In this document: positions 34,136 to 44,731 of the stretch, one piece after another
Position numbering within the stretch: position 1 is the first letter of the stretch
How the letters are laid out: every line of letters starts with the position of its first letter
Assembly (NCBI GenBank): GCA_030549175.1
Contig: JAUKUA010000001.1
Location: 4,526,001 to 4,590,000, forward strand
Direction of reading: 5' to 3'
DNA length: 64,000 nt
Source: Lasiosphaeris hirsuta
Lineage: Eukaryota; Ascomycota; Sordariomycetes; Sordariales; Lasiosphaeriaceae
Notes under the pieces: generated by a model
What the model was told of the DNA's origin: nothing
Databases searched by the model: none
What the model saw: only the letters and a program-made list of their open reading frames with translations
Position numbers and translations under genes: made by a program

Positions 34136-35065
34136 ATGGCGGCCGACGATTCGATTGCCGGCACGGCTGCGCCGGCCTTCAGGCCAGCGCTGATTGTCGT
34201 TGACATGCAAGAAGACTTCTGTCCACCTGTAAGTTGCCCTTTTCGCACTCTCCATGTCTCAGCCGTTAAGTCGACGCGGAAAGCCATATTGGTGCTTCCG
34301 TACCTCCGCTTCCTAACACGGAACCATCACCTCTCCATCCTGCCCCGCTAACAGGCGGGCACTTCTTTTGCCAACAACTCTCCATCCCCACCCGATCTCC
34401 TACTATTCGCACCCACCCACCCGGCCCCTAACCCTCCCTCGCAGAACGGCTCCCTGGCCGTCACCGACGGCCGCGCCATCGTGCCGCTGATCAACACCCT
34501 CCTCGCGCTCCCCTCGCTCGTCCTGCGCATCGGCACCCGCGACTGGCACCCGCCGAACCACGTGTCGTTCGCGTCGAACCACGCGTCGGCGCGGCCCTTC
34601 ATCGACACGACGACCATCGTCAACCCGCACAACCCTTCGGAGCAGTACCGAACGCGGCTCTGGCCAGTCCACTGCGTGGCCGACACGCCGGGGGCCGCGC
34701 TGGTCCCGGAGCTCGACGCCGCCCGCCTCGACGCCGTCATCGACAAGGGCACCGACCCGCGCGTCGAGATGTACAGCGCCTTCTACGACCCCCTGTGCGC
34801 CCCGCGCGTGAGCGACACGGGCCTGGCCGACGCCCTCCGCAAGGCCCGCGTGACCCATGTCTACGTGGTGGGGCTGGCCGGGGACTACTGTGTGCGGAGC
34901 ACGGCGGCGGATGCGCACGCCGAGGGGTTCGAGACGTATGTTGTGGTCGAAGGAACGAAACCGGTGGATGTGAGTGGCTGGGAGGCCTGCAAGGCACAGA
35001 TTGAGGGGGCGGGCGTGAGGGTGGTGAGTGTGGAGAGCGAGGAGGTCAGGAGGTTGTTCTCATGA
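34136..35065 (+). CDS. PNC1: Nicotinamidase (isochorismatase family)
   Basis: Hydrolyses nicotinamide to nicotinate in NAD+ salvage. Exons 34136-34228 and 34445-35065 encode 237 residues, close to yeast Pnc1. The intron is 216 bp (GTAAGT...CAG), three to four times longer than others in the window. The catalytic triad is visible: Asp in VVDMQEDFCPP, Lys in AVIDKGTDP and Cys in GLAGDYCVRST. RDWHPPNHVSF supplies the metal ligands. Splicing joins FCPP to NGSLAV in frame, as in other members. Exon 2 is very GC-rich. No targeting signal is seen; cytosolic, nuclear or peroxisomal location cannot be decided. Confidence 0.93.
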
Positions 35066-35714
35066 GGGTGTGTGTGTGTGAATGCCAGAGTGGTAAGTCC
35101 TAGAAGAGTTTGTCCGGAAAGCTGCTTTTACGAGGTGAATTGCTTTTGCCGCCCGGCTTCGAGCGTTACGGTCTTGAGTGTTACGGCAGCTGACATGATG
35201 TGGACAAGCACGCTTGGAATATGTTTTGGAGATTTAGAGATGACATGGGGAAACTGGGTTCGAGACATGAGGGGTTGTCGCTGATTTGCAGCTCGTATGT
35301 TTGGTGATTAACCCCGATACTCCCGGCCTTTTTTTATCAGGACAGAAACCGATATGGCAAGGATTAGTAGACATGATCCCTTAAATCGCCGATCGTCAGC
35401 AAGTCTTACAGACGGGACTACCTTCACATTGGCCCGCATTTGGATACTCGTATAGACCGCTTTTATTGCTAGTTAACATGTGAAACAAAAATAGACCATG
35501 CAACCCACTACAGTACAAACCCCGTGTTCGTCTCTCATGCAGTTCATTAAGTATGGTTGAGAAATCCCCCGAAACTTGAGTATTGGCAAGCCGAGCACAA
35601 CAAAACAATGTTAGAAACTCAATACCAGGTGTCCTCAGCTAAGTAGAAATCTCGTTTTCAAGCAGCCATCTCCGGCTTCATCTCGTAGCTGCTTTTCCCT
35701 CCTCGAGCCGCCGT
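35066..35714. other. Convergent 3' region
   Basis: Lies between the stops of the convergent nicotinamidase and STI1 genes. No coding sequence is seen; it should contain both 3' UTRs. Confidence 0.6.
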
Positions 35715-37660
35715 TCATCTTCCAACGCGGATGACACCAGCGGCAACGAGCTTCTGGATCTTGTTCCGGATATTGGGGTTCTTCATGTGCTCAGCCAACG
35801 CCGCAGGCTCAGACTGAGCCTGCTGCAGGATAGCCTGCATTACAGGGTCTTGCATAAGGCCCATGATCTGAGATATTGTTAGCCTACCGTGATGGATAGG
35901 TATGTCGCGTTAGAAACTCACCTCAGGATCACGCGCCAGCCTCTCCCGAGTCTGCTCCTCGGTCTCGTTCTCCCGCGCCGAGTACATGGCCGTGTAAGCC
36001 TTTTGCTGCTGTGTGTCGATCTCCTTGGAGTTGGCACCGTTGTGGTGCTCCTTGTCGACGTCGTGGGCCTCGGTGCAAGCGTCAACGCACTTGCTGTACT
36101 CACGCATGCCAAAGTACGCCTGGGCCTTGCGAATGTAGGCGCGGATGAACTTGGGGTCCTTCTTGATGGCCAAGTCGCAGTCGTCCAGGGCGCTAGGGAA
36201 CTCGAGGAGCTTGATGAAAGCGGCGGCACGGTTGCTGTAACCACGCGGGTCCTCGGGTCCACGCTTGATCATCTCCGAGTAGGCTGCCACGGCACCGGGC
36301 CAGTCAGACTCCTTGAACTTCTTGTTGCCCTCCTCGCGGGCCTCCTCGGCCTTGGCCGGGTCGATATACGCCTTGCGAGCGGCCTCAATCTTGTTGCGCT
36401 CGGCAGTACGAACCTTGTTGACAACTTCAGGCGTCCGGTGCTCGCGAAGAGACTTGTTGTAAAAGTCGACGGCCTGGGCAAGATCCCCGAGCTTCTCATA
36501 TGCGCTTCCGATACGCGCATACGACTTGGCAATTACCTTGAAGTCGGCGTACAGGGCACGGCCCTCCTCGGCAGCTTCGTTGCAAGTGTCAATGCAAGAT
36601 TGGTAGTCGCCCTTCTCGAAATAAGCTGCGCCCAGGTTGTTGAGGTATGTGATGTCCTTGTACAGCTCCCAGGCCGCCTTGTAGTGCTTAATGGCTTCGT
36701 CGAAGTTGCGCTTCTTGTAGTTTTCGGTACCGAGAGCCTTCTCCTTGTCGGCTGCCTCCTTTGCCTTCTTCTTCTCCAGGGCCTCCTGGTCTACCTCTTC
36801 CTCGGCCGTCGGCTCAGGTGTCGGTGCCTTTGTCGGCTCGGGCTTCTTGGGGGATGAGAAATCCGGCATCTCCACATCCTCCTCCGCCTCCCCTCTCGAG
36901 CCAGAAGCGCCGGGTACACCCTGGCCTGGTGCGCCCATTTCCATATCGACGCCCATCAGCACCCCAAGTACCTGGATGAACCGGGGGTCACTGAAGATGT
37001 CCTGTGTGTTCCCCGGGTTCTGCTTCATCGACTGCAGCTTGGCCATAAACGCTGGGTCGGCGAGGAAGGCGGAGGTCTTGGGGTTCTTGGCAAGCTTCTG
37101 AATCAAATTCGGGTCGTTGAACATTTGGCCAATTCCACCGCTGGGGTCACCGCCAAGACCAGCTTTGCGCAAATATGTTAGCACGGGTCGATGTTCATGT
37201 TTTGCTGCCAGGGGACATCTTCTTACCTGAGCCAGCTTCCTGCTCAATCGCCCTTTGGACCGACTTGAGGTCGTTCTTCATGCCGGCGTTGTTGGGATCC
37301 AGCTTCAGGCCCTCCTCGTAGGCATCGCTCGCTCCCAGCAGGTCGCCCTTGCCGTAGAGCGCTGTGCCTCGCCGTCCCCAGCCCTTTGGCCAGTCGGGCT
37401 TCAGCTCTGTGGTCTTCTCAGCATCCTTCAGGGCGCTATCCCATTCCTTCTTTGAGGCGTAGGCAGCCGACCGGTTGCTATAGAGAATGTGGTTGCTCGG
37501 GTCGATCTCGATGGCTTGTGTGAATTTGTTACTGTCGCCGCTCGGTTAGTCGCTGTCTACGGCGCTGTCGGGAGGGGGGTCTGAATTACATAGCCTCGTC
37601 AAAGTTCTTTGCGGCGATGGCCTTGTTGCCAAGAGCTTTGAGCTCGTCAGCGGTCGGCAT
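35715..37660 (-). CDS. STI1: Hsp70-Hsp90 organising co-chaperone STI1
   Basis: An adaptor that bridges Hsp70 and Hsp90 through TPR domains in the cytosol. Exons 37660-37590, 37531-37227, 37162-35922 and 35867-35715 (introns of 58, 64 and 54 bp) give 589 residues, the same length as yeast Sti1. TPR1 spans about 1-110 (ADELKALGNKAIAAKNFDEA, SNRSAAYASKKEWDSAL), followed by a DP1 domain (GIGQMFNDPNLIQKLAKNP), a charged Pro/Glu linker, TPR2A and TPR2B (LGTENYKKRNFDEAIKHY, YSNRAAAFIKLLEFPSALDD) and a C-terminal DP2 domain (IMGLMQDPVMQAILQQAQ). The introns split TPR1 and precede the DP domains. A CCAAT-type box lies upstream. The long + strand open frame at 35889-36857 is an antisense shadow. Confidence 0.96.
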
Positions 37661-37876
37661 TTTCGGTCGATGCGGCGAGTATGAGGTATAAGTGACGAGT
37701 TGATAGATGTGTCTGGGTTGTCTGGTCTACGCTTTGTTCTTGGGGTGGTATGGCGAGAATGGAGGTCAGGCTGAAGGAAAAGAAGAATTTCGGCGACGAG
37801 AAGGCAGAATGCTGCACCAGGCGCGTAGAAAAAGCTCTGGACCTTCGATGCCCTTCGATGAGTGTCCGAGCTTCTT

Positions 37877-37881
37877 ATTGG
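37877..37881 (-). promoter_or_regulatory. CCAAT box upstream of STI1
   Basis: ATTGG on the + strand (CCAAT on the gene strand) about 220 bases before the STI1 start. CCAAT boxes are common in fungal housekeeping promoters; chance occurrence is possible. Confidence 0.25.
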
Positions 37882-39206
37882 TCAACTCGCAAAGCTCCCC
37901 GCCCGTTGGGTGTGGGGTGACCGTGCGTTTTTGGACGAAGGCGGGGCGTGTTGAGCTTTTGAGGCTTCAAAAAATGGGAACCCCGCCATAACAAGTGAAT
38001 GACATCAAGCAACCCCGCTACCGTCTTCCATCCCTTACGCGGTGAGTTCCCCCTCTCAATAATTCTTCTAATTTCCAGAGTTAACTCTTTTCACTAAATC
38101 CTGAGACGCTCACCCCCAAATATTCGCATTTCATTTTTTCTTGCGGCGCAAATTTGAGGGGCGTCTCACAAGGTGCAGGCACAAGTTCGACTTGCATGGG
38201 AGTGCAAGGTGCCAATACTCCAAAGCCTTGGCGTCCATGTCGAACGTGTCGAGCACATCTGTTGATTTGCAAGCAAAATCCCGATACATATGCAGGGTCC
38301 TCCTCAAACTGCCATTCCTGGCCTGTAGAATCAGCCTCTGAGGGTACTGGTATCTCTGGAGAGCGAAAATAAAGACATGTCTCCTGTTCGAGACATTCGA
38401 CAAAACGCCAAGATATCACAGACGAACACACCTTCGACCCCAATCTTGGCACCAATCGCCATATTAAAAGACACTTGACTGGTTTTTTATTTATATATTC
38501 GTCCATAGCACGTAAGACTTTGACAGTTGTTAATCGTAATTCGATCACATGCATTCAGTTTGTGGAAGTTGTTGTATCACTGGTCGTCAGGACGTTTCCT
38601 ATCCTTTTGGTCAGTGACAGGTTGCTGTCGATGTGGTAATAGGCAAGCCAAAAGCTGTATCATCGCTTATGAGCCTCAGGGCTCAAGTATCCGTCGTCTC
38701 GTCCTGCTCAATCTGTTTGGATCCTGTACTAAACTTGGATCAAACAAGAGACTCTATGTCAGAAGGGCGGTAGTTGCGTGGTCAAAATGGTTTCAAGCAC
38801 CTTTCATAGTCCCGAGCCCGCATTCCGAGGTGCGTCGTGGATAGTTGTCGAGATTGTGACGGGAGAAACATATTCAGGAATATGAAATTTACAAACCTTG
38901 AGGAGTCCACTTGAAGTGAGCCTAACACGAGTACGTCATCGTCATCAACGTAGAAGGTAGTACACCAATCTAGGCACAAGACTATCAGTAACATGGTTGG
39001 AAACTAGTAGGTACTAGAATATATATTTGCCCATCTCTCTTTTTCTTCTAGTTGAGCTTATCCTCTCAGGCTGTTGAAAACCTCACTTCACAAATCGCAA
39101 TCGACTGTTCTCCAAACCTGACCCAAAACCATATTCCTCTTTCTTCTGCACCATACTTACAGTCCGACACTGGGTTAGACTTATCTCGCCATGAAACTAT
39201 AGCAAG
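37882..39206. other. Intergenic region, unresolved ORFs
   Basis: A minus-strand frame at 38554-38081 (157 codons, with WQFEEDPAYVSGF) and an overlapping one at 38403-38131 compete for the same DNA; neither carries a motif I recognise. I leave them uncalled. Confidence 0.4.
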
Positions 39207-40026
39207 ATGTCCAACCACGACACGGATCCCTCAGACAGCACGACATCGGGAGCATCTGGTGATGCTAAATCCGTATTTTCTAGTATAGTTACAATCATTA
39301 CTCTTTCGGCTTTTGGACTACTGATGTTGGTAGTTGTTATTTCTGTGCACAGGGGATTTACTAGAAATTGCATACAGCGTTCCCCAAGGCTAACGGCTGT
39401 GTTCCATGCGGTCGGGTGGCTCCTGGAGATGATGGGGAAACTCGTGGCCGGCGTCTTTGGACCGATTGCACGGCTGATGTTCGTGGCCCCCACCGGTGCC
39501 GGTGCCTGAAGTCTACCGGGGGCCAAGACCCAGCAAAAAAAGGGGTTTGAAAAAATCCATGCCGGTGGTCAAGTACGACCAAGACCTCATCAACTCTCTT
39601 GCAGCGAGACATAAGCGAGCAGCCCCACTGCAAGTCCCGGCTCTGACGGCCGAAGAGAACGTCAGGGGGCTCAACTCGTTCCGTGGTCTCAGTTTCCGGT
39701 TCCGCTGGTCCATCTGGTCGCCACATGGGCTCTTTTGGGGAAAACCACGGCGAAGACGGGCAGACGACCCGGAAGCCCTCGTCAGCGTGTCTACCGAGGC
39801 GGGTCCTTCATCGGCCGAGGGCCGCCAAACACCGGCCACGATACAAGAAGACTGCGTGGTGTGCACAGAAGACTTTGAGTACGGCGTGAATGATATCCGA
39901 GATTTACGATGCGGTCATATATTCCACCCGCTTTGTATTGAACTGTGGTCATTGAGGGCTAAAACATGCCCAATCCGCCAACGTCCCAACCCCTCTCCGA
40001 CAGCTTCTCATCATCAAGGTATCTGA
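39207..40026 (+). pseudogene. Membrane-anchored RING-type protein, frameshifted and lacking one zinc ligand
   Basis: The first frame (39207-39509) starts MSNHDTDPSDSTTSG and has one membrane helix (SIVTIITLSAFGLLMLVVVI). Coding continues one frame over, through PVPVPEVYRGPRP, to the stop at 40026. The switch falls at a C5 run (39487-39491): one C fewer would restore the frame. No plausible intron corrects it. The C-terminus has a RING-H2-like motif: CVVC, RCGHIFH, LC, then TCPIRQ where TCPICR is expected, so the last Cys is missing. Intact relatives would be membrane-bound ubiquitin ligases. A frameshift plus a lost ligand suggests a pseudogene, although an assembly error at the C run could explain the first defect. 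Confidence 0.55.
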
Positions 40027-40389
40027 CATTTTAACTCTCACGGTCTTAGTCGGGTGGATGTTGTTAGTCGTATGAGAACGGTTGACAGTCAACTGACCGA
40101 ACTACCGAGGGCGGCACCTGTCCAATCCACGACAGGAGGCCGAGGAGTTCACCTTGTTGCATCATGCCAGTCAAGCTCAGGTTGCTCAAGTTACCCAGCC
40201 TCTGCGGCTTGAGTCATAAAGGCGTCACGGAGCGAGCCTTGCGATGTATTCTTCGACGATTTGATACCTGTTTAATACCAGTTAGACAGTCTGCTATTTG
40301 TCGGTGCTATAGTAACGGCCACAAGACCTGACTAGAGCTGCGTTTGTTGGTAGTGATAGATCCCGCTTCGTTACTCGTCTGGACTAACC
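40027..40389. other. Intergenic region, no gene seen
   Basis: Between the end of the RING reading frame and the stop of the convergent PARG gene. Nothing recognisable. Confidence 0.55.
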
Positions 40390-41820
40390 CTATGACTCTC
40401 CCTCCGCTTCCACCAGCACGGCTTTAAACCAAAGAGCAGTCTGACCACGAAGCAGACTCTTCGGGGCTGAGTCGAGGAGTTCTTTGATGCCGTTTGCGGA
40501 TTTATACCGCCCACGGATTTTGGGAACCAGCTCTCGAAACTGCTTACCCGCCACCTCACTCTGCTTGTCGCAGACAACAATCAGTTTGACTGCGGACATG
40601 GAGGCGGCGTACCACAGCAAAAGCATCTTGACGACTGGGTCGCCACCAAACGCTCCACATCCCCAGAGACCGGTTCGAACCTCGTCAAAACCACCGAACC
40701 CGAATGCCGTGTAAGCCTTTCTGACTTCTCGCTCCATGTTGCCCGGGAGAAAGTCGGGGAGCGTGGCATTCTCAGCTTCGCTCTCGACCAAGTCCAGCTC
40801 TAGTGCATCCATGAACAGCATTTTTCTGTCCCGCCACGCGCCCTCGCCTCCCTCGGGCATGGACATGGCTTCGATCCTGATATCTCTTTTCTGCCCGGTA
40901 ATGTTGGTCATCGCCTGTGCGCCTTCCACAACAAGGACCTGGGCGTCCCCCAAGGGCGGCGTCACCAACACGGCCGGACACGCCTCGGGCGATGACCCGA
41001 CGTGAACTTCCTCCTGTGTAGCCGACTGCCCAAACCCGACGTACTTGTTTGCCGAAACAACTGCCGCGCTGCCGGGTAACCCCAGGCTCGCCGGCGAAAC
41101 ATCGTATCTCTCCACGGGCAGAACCTCGACCTCGGAGAGAGGAAACACGCGGGTGAACTGCTTATCAAAGTCATTCACCGACTTGAGGGTGTACACCACC
41201 CTCCACCCCTCCCAGTCCAGCCGCTCCGCATCACAAACAACCTCTTCAAAATATGTAAAGAGTGCCTCCAGATACATCAGCGCGGCACTCTCGTGGCGCT
41301 GCGCCGACCCGTACCAAATGCCAAAGTCATGGGTCCCGTCGTGCCGCCACGCCGGGGCGCGTAACGTACGCAGGAACTGGTGCACCACCAGGCAAGCCGT
41401 CTGTCTCCGGGAGATGGAGAATTTCTGGGCGGTGTTCCCCTGGCTGTTGAGCAGCAGGATGGGGAGCCGTCCTGTGGGGAAAAGGTCGGGCATCTGCAGC
41501 GCGAGGTCCACGATTTGGGGCCACCACTTCGTGAAAAAATCTTGGCGGCATGGATGGTCGACGGTTCGGCCCAGGAGGGCATGGTCTCCTGCGGGGGCGG
41601 CGGTGCCGCACAGCGTGGTGGAGATGGTTTCGAGTAGGTCGATGAGCGCCTTTGTCGAGAGCGTAGGTTGCGATAGGAGAGTGTGCAGGATGGGCCAGAA
41701 TGGCACTGCGCCCACGGTATCTTCGGCAGCGTCGCTTTCTGGGTGCAAGCCGAAGCGGTCGATGCAGGTGTAAGTAGGAGATGAGGGGAGTTGGTAAAAT
41801 GAGGACACCAAAGTCATCAT
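40390..41820 (-). CDS. Poly(ADP-ribose) glycohydrolase (PARG)
   Basis: An intronless frame of 476 residues. PARG cleaves the ribose-ribose bonds of poly(ADP-ribose), reversing PARP signalling. The family core is visible from about 265: ANKYVGFGQSATQEEVHVG, where QEE carries the catalytic glutamates, then SPEACPAVLV, EGAQAMTNITGQKRDI and GLWGCGAFGGDPVVKMLLLW, matching the conserved GCGAFGGD block. The usual GGG before QEE is changed to VGFG. The N-terminal helical half fits the accessory domain of eukaryotic PARGs. No signal peptide is present, so a nuclear or cytosolic place is likely. The start used is the first Met of the frame (a second Met follows at once). Confidence 0.85.
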   Translation of the reverse strand: MMTLVSSFYQLPSSPTYTCIDRFGLHPESDAAEDTVGAVPFWPILHTLLSQPTLSTKALIDLLETISTTLCGTAAPAGDHALLGRTVDHPCRQDFFTKWWPQIVDLALQMPDLFPTGRLPILLLNSQGNTAQKFSISRRQTACLVVHQFLRTLRAPAWRHDGTHDFGIWYGSAQRHESAALMYLEALFTYFEEVVCDAERLDWEGWRVVYTLKSVNDFDKQFTRVFPLSEVEVLPVERYDVSPASLGLPGSAAVVSANKYVGFGQSATQEEVHVGSSPEACPAVLVTPPLGDAQVLVVEGAQAMTNITGQKRDIRIEAMSMPEGGEGAWRDRKMLFMDALELDLVESEAENATLPDFLPGNMEREVRKAYTAFGFGGFDEVRTGLWGCGAFGGDPVVKMLLLWYAASMSAVKLIVVCDKQSEVAGKQFRELVPKIRGRYKSANGIKELLDSAPKSLLRGQTALWFKAVLVEAEGES

Positions 41821-42207
41821 GTGCTGTGTGAAGTCTTCAGTGGGTTGAGATGTCCCACTTGAAAATGTTGGCTAGGCAAAGGAAAGTTACGGGCTGTGTC
41901 CCTTTCAAGGTTCCAAGCTTTATTGTTCTGCGTGTGGCGGGCAGTGTTTTTGTGATGCTGCATGTGCCCCTGAATAATATTGGTCAACTAGGTGCCAAGA
42001 TTCCTAGACTTCGGCATGACTCATTGGATCATGATAGGCAACACCCGCCCTCATAAGATCATGAAATTATTATTACCAAGATCCTAGTAATCTGTTCGGT
42101 TTGCTTTGGTATGTGATATTTATATCGATAGTAGTAATTGTAGTATTCTCAAACGCCAACCACACTCTCAATTCTACCCAGACGATTAGTCCCTCATGTT
42201 GGGATAC

Positions 42208-44214
42208 TTACAGTTCAAAAGTGTGGCTGCGTTCTCGGCGAGATCCAAGGGACTGTTGTGACTCTCGAGGCGATTGTGGTTCTGTTTGCCTTGAACGGCG
42301 TAGAATGATGAAATCCACCAGGTCGAAGAGCTCTTTGCTACCGTCCTCTATCGGCATTCTTGCGACGCGGACTTTGATGCTTGGGAATGGTGCCATGTCA
42401 AGTTCCCTGGAAACATTGTTATACGATAAGTTTCACTTGTTATCACCGGGCGGGGGGGGGGAGGATTGGTGATTGCATACCATGTGTCTTCGGGAAGCTT
42501 GACGGTGCAGCTGTTATAGTGATGGGATGAGCCCTCCCTAACGGCCATGTGTGTGCAATACCACTTCAATCCATGGGCTTCATAGGGATTGCATGCATCA
42601 GGCGGGCGGCATCGGTCGTTTAGCAGGTATGTAGGTAAAATTGCCACCTTTAGACGACCAATGGACGCGGGATTGTCAGACCCTGGGCCTCGAGATAGGA
42701 TTATGGAAAATCCTAGGCCCGAATTATTGTCCCCTGGAAGTCGGAAGTTGTAGTTGAGCAGCCTGCCCTTCTTTCCCTTGATGGTTTTGACTAAACCTCG
42801 CGCCGAGAGGGAGAAGACGCCAGTGGAGGGCTTGGTGGTGCTGCCCAGCTGAAAAGCTCTACCAAACCGCCGGATAAGGAGATCGCCATGCTCAATCCCG
42901 AGCGGTTTTGCAGGCTCGATATGGATTGACCTTTTGGTCTGGTCGGCTACAGATGCTCGCACGGCTTTATCCAGAACAATGATCTCACGTGTCCGGCCGT
43001 GTAGTCGAGATCCCCATTGCAGGAGCGGAATGGCTACCGATGCGCCGCCGGAATCCTTGTAGTCACATAGAAGAAGCGCAAAGACCAAGGGGACCGGCTG
43101 GACAATCCTTGGCTTCGCGAGATGGTACGCAGCGACGTGTTCGCCTTCTATCTGGCCGAGCTCAAGGCGGATGCCCTTTCCAATGATGGTCGGAAAAGCG
43201 GCTGCGCTCTCTTTTGTGTGAAAGTAGAAGTAGCGGCTCTCCAGGGAGGGTGCAAAGTAGGCAGACTCCTCAAAGTCACTCGGGCTCTCGGCAAGAAGGC
43301 TCTGGGGGCTGATAGACGCTGCCTCGGCGCTCCACGGGATGGGCTTCTCGCCATCCAGATACTCGCGGTCGTCAAGCTGAAATGAAGGGCTTGGAACGAT
43401 CTTGCCCCAGGCGAAAAGCGAAAGGTCGTACGGATTGGACTTGAGGATTTCTTCTTGGAGCCTCCTGAATGCCTTGGTGCCCTCCCCATACAGCAATGGC
43501 ATGTTGATATCGAAGATGCCCATGAGACAGTAGGCCATGTCTTCAGTTCTCGACGTGGTTCGTTTTGCGGCCCACGACATTCTCTTGGCGACGCTCACCT
43601 CGTCAAGATCGGCGCCACACAGGTATTTGGGCTCGACCGCCGTGATGTGACTCAAAAGATCGCGCAGGTTCGGGTCTGATTTTGCACCTATTCTTTCCCA
43701 GCTGGAAGAGTAAAATATGACATCCTTGGGGGCGATCAGCTCCTGCAAGGTCCAGCCGCGACTGAACCAGCGGCTTTGGCATCCTTCGGCGGCCTGGAAG
43801 TGGTTATTGCTGGTGGGCACATCGGAGAGATAGGCATAGCAGACTTTGGCGTTTTGATACCAGCGGAACATGGAGTTGATGGCCTCGGAGAGTTCGGCAC
43901 TGCTTTTGTTGTCGATGCAGCACCTTTCGGGCTTGTCAGTCTCGTGGGGCTGAACCAGGCACTGAACTCACTCACGTATCGACCCAGATCCAGTCGATGC
44001 CGTCCGCGATGGCCTGCTTGCGGCAGTAGTAGATCTTGCGGTAGCCCGGCTTGCTCGAAACAGTCGTGAAGGATTCTGGGGGAGTCTGCCAGTCCTCATA
44101 CGACACCTCGTCGTCGTCACTGCCCCACCTGTGCGATAGGACCGCATATGGCGGAATGTCCTTGTCGGCCATGATCAGCTTGATCGCCCCGCTGTGGACG
44201 TTGAGGAGTCGCAT
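42208..44214 (-). CDS. HET-domain protein (heterokaryon incompatibility type)
   Basis: Exons 44214-43976, 43923-42481 and 42406-42208 (introns of 52 and 74 bp) encode 626 residues. The N-terminus holds the HET domain: YAVLSHRWG, then WIWVDTCCIDNKSSAELSEA across intron 1, and RGWTLQELIAP, followed by AYCLMGIFDINMPLLYGEG, the standard order in NWD1/HET-E-like proteins. HET domains resemble TIR domains and can trigger programmed cell death when non-self is sensed after hyphal fusion. Intron 2 contains a C run on the coding strand; splicing joins EDTW to ELDMAPFPSIKV. No NACHT or WD40 repeats follow; the C-terminal 350 residues are of unknown function. No stops or frameshifts are visible. Confidence 0.9.
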
Positions 44215-44731
44215 CGTATAGGGTTATTACAGTCGAGTACATATGTGGTGTATATCTGATAGGCGCAGTTCAACTTGAAGTCTTTTCCTGGGGTGAATGA
44301 TGACTGGGGCCTTTGTGATGCTCGCAAGGGATTTGGGAAGGCTCACCTGGGTTGCGGTCCGTGCGAGGAAGAAGCGCAGTTGGGTGGTTCCTCAGCCGCA
44401 GAGCTGCAGGAGGCAAGCAAAGGGCCCAATCACCAGACATCGAGGGACCCCGGGACGAGCCCGGAAATGAAAAGGCCGCAGTGGGACTGAAACAGCCAAA
44501 ACGAAGTCGCGGTACCTTAGCTATTCTGCCACATCACAAGGTACGCTCATCACAAAACAATTTCCTCAAAATTGAACATCATATGCTATGCTGAATCTTG
44601 CACGCAGGCAGAGAGAAAAGAGAGAAACAAGTCCCTCTCAATTGGCGACGCCACTGGTCATTCCAGTGAGCGTTTTCACATCTTTCGCGTCAAAAAGTCA
44701 CCCCGGCCATTACCCCGGCCATTACCCCGGC
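44215..44731. other. Intergenic region with 12-bp tandem repeat
   Basis: Separates the HET gene promoter from the 3' end of the oxygenase gene. The final 31 bases (44701-44731) are two and a half copies of CCCCGGCCATTA abutting the stop codon. Confidence 0.6.
44701..44731. repeat. 12-bp tandem repeat
   Basis: CCCCGGCCATTA twice, then CCCCGGC, with no mismatches. It ends at the stop of the minus-strand oxygenase gene. Confidence 0.85.

Noticed and set aside
35889..36857. A 322-codon plus-strand frame
   Set aside because: It is the exact antisense of the TPR-coding exon of STI1; the hydrophobic Leu/Val-rich translation comes from complementing Lys/Glu/Asp codons.
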